Assembly: GCA_023424965.1 (NCBI GenBank)
Contig: JAFADI010000063.1
Location: 1-39,412 of the forward strand
Length of the DNA: 39,412 bases
Source: Bacillota bacterium
GTDB taxonomy: Bacteria > Bacillota > Clostridia > Acetivibrionales > JAFADI01
Direction of reading: 5' to 3'
Shown: positions 23,523 through 30,789 of the stretch, in pieces
Position numbering within the stretch: the stretch's first letter is position 1
Layout: every line of letters starts with the position of its first letter
Notes under the pieces: model-generated
Told to the model about the DNA's origin: nothing
The model's input: the letters and a program-made list of their open reading frames with translations, nothing else
Databases searched by the model: none
Translations under genes and position numbers: made by a program

Positions 23523-24884
23523 GTGAAAAAGATTATAGTTGTTTCTATTCTTATTGCCATTGGCATTACTTCTATAGTACCTGGTTTTCCGGTGTTTGCA
23601 CAGAATGATACATCTTTTTTCGATACATTTAATATTACTAAAACTGATATTTCTACGATGAAAATACGCTGTATTGCATATGGGCTTGGTGAAAAGAGTG
23701 CGTATTCTCTGGAAGAGAAAGAATTAATTGATGTTTTAATAACACAGTTGGACAGCATGTCAGTTGTACAAAATGGTACCGGGCCAACCGTTTTAAAAGA
23801 TTTAAATGGAAATATGAAAATTGAGGGAGGGGGTTTTGAGGTTTCATTTAAAGGTCAAAAATCAGAACGTACATTTTGGATTGCCAGTAGTGGTGAGATT
23901 GCTGAGTATAGCAGTGAATCTGGTAGTTTACCTAAATTTACACATCAAATTGTAAATAAGAATATAAATAATTGGCTTTGGAAAGCAGAAGACATTTCAC
24001 GGATATCACAGAGCCAAAAACAGAATATCTTACTCACTGATAAAGACGATATAAAAGTATTTATTGCTGTTGGTGATATAAATATGCGATTGTATTTTGA
24101 TGCCCAACCAAAAGTTGTTAATGGAAGTACCATGGTGCCTGTTCGGAATGTTGCGGAAGCATTAGGCGCACATGTTCAATGGAGTGAGGAGAAGCAGGAG
24201 ATTTTATTAGATAGAGAGTGGTCATTGATACTAAAAGTCGGAAATATCATTCCTGTATTTCAACCAAAGGGTGATGGCATTAAGCTAGAAGTAGCTCCAT
24301 TTGTTGAAAATGGCAGAACATATGTACCTCTTAGGTTTATTACAGAATTTTTTAATAAAAATGTGGATTATGATGACACAACGAAAACCATATTAATCAC
24401 TAACCCTATCATTGATGGATGGTGTATTAATAAAAAAGGAAATTATAAAATAAAAATCTATGAGGATTATACGTTTGAGGGGTTTCTTCGGCCTCAATTG
24501 TTTGGGAAAACATATGAATCAGCAAGTTTCGTAATTCCGTTTTATACGGATGAGTCACTGGCATTGCCAGTAACAAGTATAATAACTGCTGGTAGAGTAT
24601 CCGGGTCTTTCAATACAATAATCGACGGAATAACTAGAAAATATGCTGGCTATAAGAATTTTACGGTAAATAGTATATCTCAAAATGAAACTATTATTTG
24701 CTACGAATATAATGAAAGGGAAATTAATAATGGATTAAGTGATGCACAAAGAATTAGTGTAAATTATTTAAAATCAGATAATGGCAGTACTCTATATGCA
24801 GAAGTGGACAGCCATGTTAATTATTATGAGAGCAATAAGGATAAGCTTGTAGAAAATTTAAGAACTATTCAAGCAATCAAGTAA
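23523..24884 (+). CDS. secreted protein with copper-amine-oxidase N-terminal (stalk) domain
   Basis: This 453-aa protein has a signal peptide (about 1-27: KKIIVVSILIAIGITSIVPGFPVFAQ). An N-terminal beta-rich part (about 30-165) precedes a Cu_amine_oxidN1 domain (about 175-295) containing PKVVNGSTMVPVRNVAEALGAHVQWSEEKQEILL and PFVENGRTYVPLRFITEFFNKNVDYDDTTKTILI. That domain is a wall-associated module common in clostridia and is not catalytic. The C-terminal 150 residues are unassigned. The GTG at 23523 lies 7 nt after AGGGAG; the earlier in-frame ATG at 23385 lies upstream of the ribosome site in the attC-like gap, so the 46 extra codons are rejected. Confidence 0.75.
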   Translation: MKKIIVVSILIAIGITSIVPGFPVFAQNDTSFFDTFNITKTDISTMKIRCIAYGLGEKSAYSLEEKELIDVLITQLDSMSVVQNGTGPTVLKDLNGNMKIEGGGFEVSFKGQKSERTFWIASSGEIAEYSSESGSLPKFTHQIVNKNINNWLWKAEDISRISQSQKQNILLTDKDDIKVFIAVGDINMRLYFDAQPKVVNGSTMVPVRNVAEALGAHVQWSEEKQEILLDREWSLILKVGNIIPVFQPKGDGIKLEVAPFVENGRTYVPLRFITEFFNKNVDYDDTTKTILITNPIIDGWCINKKGNYKIKIYEDYTFEGFLRPQLFGKTYESASFVIPFYTDESLALPVTSIITAGRVSGSFNTIIDGITRKYAGYKNFTVNSISQNETIICYEYNEREINNGLSDAQRISVNYLKSDNGSTLYAEVDSHVNYYESNKDKLVENLRTIQAIK

Positions 24885-24940
24885 ATAACAACGTCGAAAT
24901 TAATCTCCCGGAGTTAAGTAAAAAATAAAACGTTGAGGTT
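24885..24940 (+). other. attC-like imperfect palindrome (site iii)
   Basis: CAACGT (24889-24894) pairs with ACGTTG (24930-24935), with TAAC outside on the left and GGTTA on the right. The centre TTAAtCTCCcGGAGTTAA (24900-24917) is nearly palindromic. It begins immediately after the upstream stop codon and runs into the ribosome site of the RDD gene. Confidence 0.3.
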
Positions 24941-24947
24941 ATGTACT

Positions 24948-25412
24948 ATGGAGAATTTATCTTATTCAAATAAAGTGGAAGATCCTAACTACTTTCCACC
25001 AATATTAGCGAGTCGAGGTGACAGATTCCTGGCACAATTAATTGATGGTGGAATTATTGTGGGCGTCGGAATAGTTTCGGTCCTTTTGGGAACATTCGCA
25101 GATCCAAATGGCATGGTAATGATTATTTTGTTTGGAACCGGGTTGCTATCATTATTGGTATACCAGGCATATCTTTTATCCACCAGAGGTCAAACTATTG
25201 GGAAGCAGGCAATGAAAATCAAGATCATTCGAATTGATACTGAGGAAAACGGAGGCTTTGTATATAATTTCCTTCTTCGGGGCGTAGTGAACCGTATTAT
25301 TGCAGGTATAGTGCCACTTTATGGGCTGATTGACATATTACTGATTTTCTCAGAGAATAAAAGATGCATTCATGACAGGATTGCAGGGACAATAGTCGTC
25401 GTTGCGTTTTAA
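24948..25412 (+). CDS. RDD family membrane protein
   Basis: This 154-aa protein has the RDD signature: LASRGDRFLAQLIDGGIIVGVG (R-D-D pattern in the first helix), STRGQTIGKQAMKIKIIRID between the second and third helices, and IHDRIAGTIVV at the end, with about four membrane segments in all. RDD proteins have been linked to ion exchange, but most are uncharacterised. The ATG at 24948 follows TTGAGGT. It is the last plus-strand gene of the accessory run and converges on the recombinase gene with an 81-nt gap in which no strong terminator was seen. Confidence 0.85.
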   Translation: MENLSYSNKVEDPNYFPPILASRGDRFLAQLIDGGIIVGVGIVSVLLGTFADPNGMVMIILFGTGLLSLLVYQAYLLSTRGQTIGKQAMKIKIIRIDTEENGGFVYNFLLRGVVNRIIAGIVPLYGLIDILLIFSENKRCIHDRIAGTIVVVAF

Positions 25413-25493
25413 CACAATTGTTCCTGAAAGATATTTTCAAGCAAAAGAAGCACAACGTGACCTGTCAGAAGCTATATGAAACTACCCCTATTC

Positions 25494-26489
25494 CTATTTG
25501 CCCTCTGAAGTAGGAGTATATTCAGAGAGAGGATTGCTGTCCACGGCATTTTTCAACTGCTGGTTGTCCAGATGGGTATAGATTTCCGTGGTTGAAATGC
25601 TCTCATGGCCCAGGATTTCCTGCAGTGCCCGGATATCCACCTTGCCGTGCTTGTACATCAGCGTTGCCGCCGTGTGGCGCAGCTTGTGGGTGGAATACCT
25701 TTCGGGGTCCAGCCCGGAGGACTTTATATACTTTTTCACGATATACTGGACGGTTTTGGCGCTTATGCGCTGTTTCCTCTCGCTGAGGAACAGGGCGTTC
25801 CTGTCCTTCACACCGTCTCTGGGACGCTTTTCCATGTAGGCGCTTATGGCCTTTTGACAGGCCTTGTTCAGATATATCGTCCGTTCTTTGTCGCCCTTGC
25901 CGATCACCGTCAGTGTTTCATCTTTGAGCTTGTTGATGTTGATGCCCACAAGCTCCGACAGACGGAGGCCGCAGTTCAGGAACAGCGTTATGATGGCATA
26001 ATCCCGCTCCTTGTTCTCACCCTCGACGGAATTCAGAAGTTTTTTGCTCTCATCCACATTCAGATAGCGGGGAAGGCGCTTCATGATTTTGGGGGATTCC
26101 AGCTCTGCCGCCGGATTGACGTCCAGAAGCTTGGCCTTGCTGGTCAGATAGTTGAAGAAGGATTTCAGGCTGGCGACCTTTCTGGCCCGCGCGCTGGCAT
26201 TATTGTCCCGCTCCCGGCTCAAATAGGTCATAAAGGAGTAGAGGTCGCTCAAAGTAACGGTTCTGATATGTTCAATGGTCATGTCGGAGATTTCGATTTC
26301 GTCGAATTCTTTATTTTCACGAAGAAGGTTTTTTTGAACCTTCAGGAAACGTAAAAAAAGCCTCAAATCAAAATAGTATTCCTTTGCCGTGTTTTTGGAT
26401 TTTCCCTTGATGGTTTCCATGTAACTGATGAAATCCTTAAGAATTAAAGGCGCTCCACTCATATCCGCAGCTTTCACGTTAACCTCCAT
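25494..26489 (-). CDS. Xer-type tyrosine recombinase
   Basis: In this 331-aa protein the N-terminal SAM-like DNA-binding domain (about 12-140: LKDFISYMETIKGKSKNTAKEYYFDLRLFLRF) precedes a catalytic domain with the full R-K-H-R-H-Y set: Arg in NCGLRLSELVGI, Lys in GKGDKERTIYL, HxxR in STHKLRHTAATLM, His in LGHESISTTEIY and the Tyr nucleophile in the same block. Length and spacing match XerC/XerD. The extra alpha-helical insert that defines integron integrases is absent. It could be the cell's dif recombinase or a mobile-element enzyme. ATG 26489 overlaps GGAGG, and GTG 26477 with that GGAGG 5 nt upstream is an equally good start. Confidence 0.88.
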   Translation of the reverse strand: MEVNVKAADMSGAPLILKDFISYMETIKGKSKNTAKEYYFDLRLFLRFLKVQKNLLRENKEFDEIEISDMTIEHIRTVTLSDLYSFMTYLSRERDNNASARARKVASLKSFFNYLTSKAKLLDVNPAAELESPKIMKRLPRYLNVDESKKLLNSVEGENKERDYAIITLFLNCGLRLSELVGININKLKDETLTVIGKGDKERTIYLNKACQKAISAYMEKRPRDGVKDRNALFLSERKQRISAKTVQYIVKKYIKSSGLDPERYSTHKLRHTAATLMYKHGKVDIRALQEILGHESISTTEIYTHLDNQQLKNAVDSNPLSEYTPTSEGK

Positions 26490-26527
26490 GCCCCCAATAC
26501 CCTTTGTCCTTTGTCCAGCTTATAACC

Positions 26528-26533
26528 ATTATA
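26528..26533 (-). promoter_or_regulatory. candidate -10 box for the recombinase
   Basis: TATAAT on the minus strand, preceded by TG, 40 nt upstream of the recombinase start. No good -35 was recognised. Confidence 0.35.
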
Positions 26534-26589
26534 CACCAATCTCCAATAAAACGAAACAATCCAGCCCCGGATTTGCTCCGTGAATGCTC

Positions 26590-26634
26590 AAAAAAAGAGC
26601 CACATGAGGCTGTCTGCTTGACAGTGTGGCTCTT
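26590..26634 (-). terminator. intrinsic terminator of the 48-aa minus-strand gene
   Basis: AAGAGCCACA (26595-26604) pairs with TGTGGCTCTT (26625-26634), with an inner stem CTGTC / GACAG. Read on the minus strand the stem is followed by a run of seven T (26596-26590). This isolates the small gene from the recombinase gene. Confidence 0.85.
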
Positions 26635-26664
26635 AGGTGCGCTTTATGGGGATTTTTATGGTAT

Positions 26665-26811
26665 CTATGTAAGGAAGTCTCTATCGATCTTTTGAGAGCA
26701 GAGATAGTTCAGAAGCATTTTATCTTCAAGACTGTCAGAAGTTATTACCTTTCGTTTCAGCAGCAAAGCAACGTATTCCTGGATTTCAGGCGACAGGGCG
26801 GCCAGATTCAT
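26665..26811 (-). CDS. 48-aa helical protein, unknown function
   Basis: On the minus strand, CAGGAGGGATCGAT precedes an ATG (26811) opening a 48-codon frame ending TAG (26665-26667). The product starts MNLAALSPEIQEYVALLLKR, continues KVITSDSLEDKML and ends with a helical tail through KIDRDFLT. It looks like a small soluble helical protein. A strong ribosome site and a dedicated intrinsic terminator 30 nt downstream support a real gene. No family was recognised. Confidence 0.7.
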   Translation of the reverse strand: MNLAALSPEIQEYVALLLKRKVITSDSLEDKMLLNYLCSQKIDRDFLT

Positions 26812-26966
26812 ATCGATCCCTCCTGATGCAGCAGATTGTTTTTAGTAAAATATTATATAATCTGTATTAATAAAATATTCAGAAACAATTACAACTGTGT
26901 AAAATTATATGAATAAATTTATTTTTTCAATGTAACACCAAAATTTCCAACTGAATATTATACTGT

Positions 26967-26986
26967 AGACTGGTTTAAACCAGTCT
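26967..26986 (+). promoter_or_regulatory. 20-bp perfect palindrome upstream of the 41-aa protein
   Basis: AGACTGGTTTAAACCAGTCT is completely self-complementary and lies 15 nt before the ribosome site, just after a -10-like TATACT (26959-26964). It is either a repressor/activator operator at the transcription start or a 5'-UTR stem-loop. Confidence 0.6.
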
Positions 26987-27016
26987 GAAATTGATATAGA
27001 AGGAGTTGTATTTTAA

Positions 27017-27142
27017 ATGTCAAACAGCGGCTTTTTGGGAAATTTCTTTGACAATGATGCCATCCTCTGGTTCATCATCCTTTTCCTTCTCCTGTTCTGG
27101 TGCAATCGTAACTATGGCTACGGACCAGTTGAGAATTGCTAA
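27017..27142 (+). CDS. 41-aa single-helix membrane miniprotein (sporulation-type)
   Basis: AGAAGGAG precedes ATG 27017. The 41-residue product starts MSNSGFLGNFFDNDAILWF, has one hydrophobic helix (about 16-29) and ends with a Gly/Tyr tail (NRNYGYGPVENC). Composition and layout resemble the short Gly/Tyr-tailed membrane proteins made during clostridial and bacillar sporulation (YjcZ-like), but no family can be claimed. A perfect palindrome in its leader and a strong terminator 86 nt after the stop make it a stand-alone regulated unit. Confidence 0.65.
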   Translation: MSNSGFLGNFFDNDAILWFIILFLLLFWCNRNYGYGPVENC

Positions 27143-27227
27143 AGCAGAATTCTTCTGGGCTTGATGGAGCTCAAAGAGGTAGTTACCAGGTACTTAGATT
27201 TTAAGCTGTCGATTCATACCGGCAAAG

Positions 27228-27256
27228 GGAAGGAGTTCTCCTTCCTTTTTGTTTTG
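27228..27256 (+). terminator. intrinsic terminator
   Basis: GGAAGGA (27228-27234), loop GTTC, TCCTTCC (27239-27245), then TTTTTGTTTTG. It ends the 41-aa protein transcript. Confidence 0.88.
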
Positions 27257-27282
27257 GGCTGTTATCCTCAAGCTTTTGTTTG

Positions 27283-27312
27283 TTGAAAAATACCCGCTTT
27301 TTATATTATAAT
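27283..27312 (+). promoter_or_regulatory. promoter of the CYTH-tdk pair
   Basis: TTGAAA (27283-27288) and TATAAT (27307-27312) with an 18-nt spacer, 19 nt before the CYTH start codon. Confidence 0.75.
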
Positions 27313-27331
27313 AATTCGCGGAGGTAATGGA

Positions 27332-27796
27332 ATGGGAAAAGAAATTGAAAGAAAGTTCCTGGTGCGCAGTCAGGAGTTCAAGGCATTTTCCGAAGGCATA
27401 TTGTACAAGCAGGGGTATCTGCATTCGGACTCACAGAAGGTCATCCGCATAAGAGTATACCGGGATGAGGCTTATATAACCATCAAAAGCAAGGTTACAG
27501 GGATAAGCCGCCTTGAATACGAATATCCCATACCCGCCGGGGATGCAAACGAAATACTGGACAAGCTGTGCCGGAAGCCCTTCATCGAAAAGTATAGGTA
27601 TACCTGTGAATATAAGGGGTTTACCTGGGAAATCGACGAATTCTGTGGCGAGAACCAGGGGCTGATCATCGCCGAAATTGAATTGCAACGTGAAGACCAG
27701 GCCTTTGAAAGACCGGAATGGGTGGGGGAAGAGGTAACGGGAGATTCCCGGTATTATAATTCCAGCCTGGTAAGCAATCCTTATACCCGCTGGTAA
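27332..27796 (+). CDS. CYTH domain protein (triphosphate tunnel enzyme)
   Basis: In this 154-aa protein the N-terminal EIERKFLV gives the ExExK signature. Basic and acidic strands follow as in the eight-stranded tunnel: KVIRIRVYRDEAYITIKSK, RLEYEYPIP, WEIDEFCGENQGLIIAEIEL and GDSRYYNSSL. CYTH enzymes hydrolyse inorganic triphosphate or make cAMP, using divalent metal. Bacterial single-domain members of this length are mostly triphosphatases, so that is the favoured reading. The ATG follows CGGAGG. The thymidine kinase gene starts 25 nt later, so the two form an operon. Confidence 0.88.
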   Translation: MGKEIERKFLVRSQEFKAFSEGILYKQGYLHSDSQKVIRIRVYRDEAYITIKSKVTGISRLEYEYPIPAGDANEILDKLCRKPFIEKYRYTCEYKGFTWEIDEFCGENQGLIIAEIELQREDQAFERPEWVGEEVTGDSRYYNSSLVSNPYTRW

Positions 27797-27821
27797 ATAT
27801 AAATACGGAGGTTAGGTTGAA

Positions 27822-28400
27822 ATGGCAAAACTGTACTTCAGGTATTCCGCAATGAATGCCGGCAAGACCACGCAACTCCTTCAGGTAAAATACAATTATG
27901 AAGAACGCGGACAGAAGGTGCTCTTGATAAAGCCTGCGGTAGACGACAGGTACGGAACGGAACGGATCAAATCCAGAATCGGCCTGGAGTGCGATGCCGT
28001 TGTGATACATACGGATACCAGCATCCTGTCACGGGTAAAACAAGCCCTTGAAGTTTCCGCAATTAACTGTCTGATTATCGATGAAGCCCAATTTCTGTCA
28101 CGGTCTCAAGTGCTGGAGCTGTGCAGCATTGTTGATGATCTGGGCATCCCGGTTATCGCTTACGGCCTGCGTTCCGACTTCCGGGGTGAGCTGTTCCCGG
28201 GCAGTGAGGCCCTGCTTTCCTTTGCCGACAGCATCGAAGAGCTCAAAACCATCTGCTGGTGCGGCAAAAAGGCAATCATGAATACCCGGCTTTTAAACGG
28301 CAAGCCGGTCTATGAAGGCGAGCAGATATTCATCGGCGGCAACGAAAGTTATATTTCCCTCTGCCGCAAGCACTGGAGGGAAGGAAATACAGGAAATTAG
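27822..28400 (+). CDS. tdk: thymidine kinase (type II)
   Basis: This 192-aa salvage enzyme phosphorylates thymidine with ATP. It shows the P-loop MAKLYFRYSAMNAGKTTQLLQ, the Walker-B-like LIIDEAQFL, and the zinc-binding lasso domain with ICWCGKKA and LCRKHW (Cys-Cys...Cys-His). The sequence GKVY-like YEGEQIFIGGNESYISLC matches the dTMP-binding loop. AGGT precedes the ATG. The stop codon overlaps the convergent histidine kinase stop by 4 nt. Confidence 0.95.
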   Translation: MAKLYFRYSAMNAGKTTQLLQVKYNYEERGQKVLLIKPAVDDRYGTERIKSRIGLECDAVVIHTDTSILSRVKQALEVSAINCLIIDEAQFLSRSQVLELCSIVDDLGIPVIAYGLRSDFRGELFPGSEALLSFADSIEELKTICWCGKKAIMNTRLLNGKPVYEGEQIFIGGNESYISLCRKHWREGNTGN

Positions 28401-29896
28401 GGAAGCGGGCACTGGTTGACCGGAAGCTCAATGACATACAAAGCTCCTTTTTCCCTGTTTTCAGCACTTATTTTCCCATTGTGCTTTTCAATGACATTTT
28501 TGCTGATGGCCAGGCCCAAACCGAAATTGCCCTTTTTCCCTTTATAGAACCGTTCGAAAATATTGGGCAGTTCCTTGGCGTCAAAGCCCGGACCGTCATC
28601 GGCGATTGCGATCCTCACCACATCGGTCCCTATCAGCTCCGTATTGATGATGACGGAGCTCTCGGCATAGCGTATGCAGTTGCTGATGATGTTCATGAAA
28701 GTCCTGGAAAGCTTTTCGCCGTCTGCATAGATGGAAATGCCTTTTTCCGGTTTGTTGGCGGTGATGCCTACACCGGTTTTAATTGCTATTCCGTTCATCC
28801 TGTCGACGCATACGTTGATCAGCTCATTCAGCTCCAGATTCTCAAAGTGATAACTTTCTTCAATTGCGTCAAGCCTTGACAGGTACAGCAGGTCTTCCAC
28901 CAGATGGGTCATACGCTTGGATTCGTCAATGATGATGTCTGCGGCGGAATTCTGATCCACCACATTATATTTTATTCCCTCTGCGTAGCTCTGTATGGAC
29001 ATGAGGGGAGTCCTGAATTCATGGGACGCGTTTTGCAGGAAGGTTTTCTGCGCCTTGTCATAGGTTTCAAGCTTTTCGGACATGATGTTGATATTGTCCA
29101 CCAGTTCATTCAGCTCATCCACCACCGGCACCGTGATCTTTGTGCCGAAATTCCTCTCCGCAATGGCACTGATGTGTTGATTGAGGGTTATAAAGGGAGC
29201 GGATATCTTTTTGGCCAGCAAAGAGGAAAACACCACCGTAATCAGTGCGGAAAAAGCCAGGATGGCAAACAGGATGATGTTTATGACCCACTGCAGCTGG
29301 TTCACCTTCTGGAGGCTGGAATAGATGATAATCCACGACAGGCCGAAGGAATTCTCCGTGGACACCGGCTTGATGATCGCGGTATATTCCGTTCCCGACA
29401 GGTGGAAATTAAAATATTTTTCACCTGTTCCTTCCGGCAGCTTTCCGATTTCATCCGATATCAGCTTTAACAGGTCGGCGGAAGGGGTGTAAATCTCTTC
29501 AGGAATGGAAACAATTCTGTTTTTATCCTTATCCAGCAGAAGATAATCGGCATTTAAAACCGACAGAGGTTCTCTCAGGGAACGATCCAGCTCCAGGTAA
29601 AACCTGAAAATTTCAAAATCCTTCTGGGTATTCTGGTCGTTCAGCGGAATTTCCGGCCCCATCCTTTCTTTCCCTTCCGGAGGCGGCATCCTCCGGCGGT
29701 CAGGAAAAAAACCGGGTCCTCTGCGCAGTGCCGTATCCTCGGTGCGTGATGAAATTTTGTGCAGCTGTCCCACAATGTCCTTTTCAAAATACACCCGGAT
29801 GGCAAAATTGAAGATTACCGTTACAAAGGTGATGAGCATGATGATTAAAACCAGGTTGTATTTGAATATTTTCCATTTTATCGTGTTTCTTTTCAT
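28397..29896 (-). CDS. HAMP-containing sensor histidine kinase
   Basis: In this 499-aa protein two membrane helices (about 12-34 and 205-230) flank an extracytoplasmic sensor region that includes a Pro/Arg/Gly-rich stretch (GPGFFPDRRRMPPPEG). HAMP, HisKA and HATPase_c domains follow: phospho-acceptor H292 in NASHEFRTPLMS, N box NIISNCIRY, G1 DDGPGFDA and G2 FGLGLAISK. It phosphorylates the response regulator encoded 4 nt upstream. The ATG at 29896 follows AAGGA located in the regulator's last codons; eleven codons farther upstream overlap the regulator. The stimulus is unknown. Confidence 0.94.
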   Translation of the reverse strand: MKRNTIKWKIFKYNLVLIIMLITFVTVIFNFAIRVYFEKDIVGQLHKISSRTEDTALRRGPGFFPDRRRMPPPEGKERMGPEIPLNDQNTQKDFEIFRFYLELDRSLREPLSVLNADYLLLDKDKNRIVSIPEEIYTPSADLLKLISDEIGKLPEGTGEKYFNFHLSGTEYTAIIKPVSTENSFGLSWIIIYSSLQKVNQLQWVINIILFAILAFSALITVVFSSLLAKKISAPFITLNQHISAIAERNFGTKITVPVVDELNELVDNINIMSEKLETYDKAQKTFLQNASHEFRTPLMSIQSYAEGIKYNVVDQNSAADIIIDESKRMTHLVEDLLYLSRLDAIEESYHFENLELNELINVCVDRMNGIAIKTGVGITANKPEKGISIYADGEKLSRTFMNIISNCIRYAESSVIINTELIGTDVVRIAIADDGPGFDAKELPNIFERFYKGKKGNFGLGLAISKNVIEKHNGKISAENREKGALYVIELPVNQCPLP

Positions 29897-29900
29897 GGCA

Positions 29901-30605
29901 CTATTCCTTGTCCGATATTTTGAAGCCAAAACCCCATACCGTTTCTATTTTCAGCTTTGAACCGCTGTCTGCCAGCTTTTTGCGGATTCTTTTGATCATG
30001 TCGTCCGTCGCCCTGGTCTCCACTTCATTTTCAAAGCCCCATATCTTATCCAGCAGTTCACTTCTGCTCACGGCCTTGTTCCTGTTTTCAGACAGGTAAT
30101 GGAACAAGGCAAATTCCATGCCCGTAAGGCCGATGTCCCTGCCGTTGTATTCCACCTGCTTTGTATCAGGATTGACGGAAACATCCAGAAGCCTGACCGG
30201 ACCCCTGTTTCCTGTTGTACTCCTGTCCAGTTCCATCCTTCTGAAAATGCTTTTTATCCTTGCGATAAGCTCCATGGGACTGAAGGGCTTTGTAAGGTAA
30301 TCATCACCGCCCAGGGTGAGCCCGGCGATTTTATCCGGCTCCGTATCTTTTGCGGAAACAATGATGATGGGAACGGAGCTTTTCTGGCGTATCAATGCGC
30401 ACAGCGAGTACCCGTCGATCCCCGGCATCATGATGTCGATGACCAGCATGTCCGCAGGCCTGGCGCTGAAAGCTTCAAAGATGGAACTACCGTCGTTGAA
30501 TATCTCCACTTCATACCCTTCTTTTATGAGAAAAGACTTGATAATGTTGCAAATATTTACTTCATCGTCAGCGATGTATATAAGTTTCTTGTCCGGCATG
30601 ACCAT
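29901..30605 (-). CDS. OmpR/PhoB-type response regulator
   Basis: This 234-aa protein has a receiver domain (about 5-120) with acidic pocket ADDE, phospho-acceptor D57 (VIDIMMPG), Thr/Ser switch IIIVSAKD and Lys in DYLTKPF. The C-terminal winged helix (about 135-230) is LTGMEFALFHYLSENRNKAVSRSELLDKIWGFENEVETRATDDMIKRIRKKL. It partners the kinase downstream. The start is ATG 30605 or ATG 30599, both behind AGAGGTG. The left 31-bp repeat lies 48 nt upstream of its start, in what would be its promoter region; a -10-like TAAAAT is at 30626-30621. Confidence 0.95.
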   Translation of the reverse strand: MVMPDKKLIYIADDEVNICNIIKSFLIKEGYEVEIFNDGSSIFEAFSARPADMLVIDIMMPGIDGYSLCALIRQKSSVPIIIVSAKDTEPDKIAGLTLGGDDYLTKPFSPMELIARIKSIFRRMELDRSTTGNRGPVRLLDVSVNPDTKQVEYNGRDIGLTGMEFALFHYLSENRNKAVSRSELLDKIWGFENEVETRATDDMIKRIRKKLADSGSKLKIETVWGFGFKISDKE

Positions 30606-30652
30606 TTCACCTCTAGGATTATTTTAACATTTTCAAAGAAATATATCATTTA

Positions 30653-30683
30653 AAAATCCAATCTGCTTTAATTTTGCCACAGA
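30653..30683 (+). repeat. left copy of 31-bp direct repeat flanking the arabinan locus
   Basis: The segment starts AAAATCCAATCTGC and ends TTAATTTTGCCACAGA. It matches 38413-38443 in the same orientation at 30 of 31 positions (T at 30667 versus C). Confidence 0.9.
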
Positions 30684-30696
30684 ATAGTAAAAACTA

Positions 30697-30725
30697 TTGA
30701 ATTAAAACAAAATATATGTTATATT
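30697..30725 (+). promoter_or_regulatory. promoter of the HTH sugar regulator
   Basis: TTGAAT (30697-30702) and TATATT (30720-30725), spacer 17 nt. The stretch TTGAATTAAAACAAAA recurs almost unchanged at the ABC-operon promoter (31756). Two related 11-mers, AACTGTCACAC (30738-30748) and AACAGTCACGT (30765-30775), follow in the leader. Confidence 0.6.
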
Positions 30726-30789
30726 ACAAAGTGTAAGAACTGTCACACAATTTATTCTATTATTAACAGTCACGTGGGGTTAAACGTCA

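Noticed and set aside
25605..26354. 249-codon plus-strand frame opposite the recombinase
   Set aside because: Antisense shadow of a gene with all catalytic residues intact; no ribosome site or motif.
25494..26489. Tyrosine recombinase as an integron integrase
   Set aside because: The catalytic domain lacks the extra insert between the second conserved block and the HxxR region, and the gene faces the putative cassettes with its 3' end instead of its promoter end.
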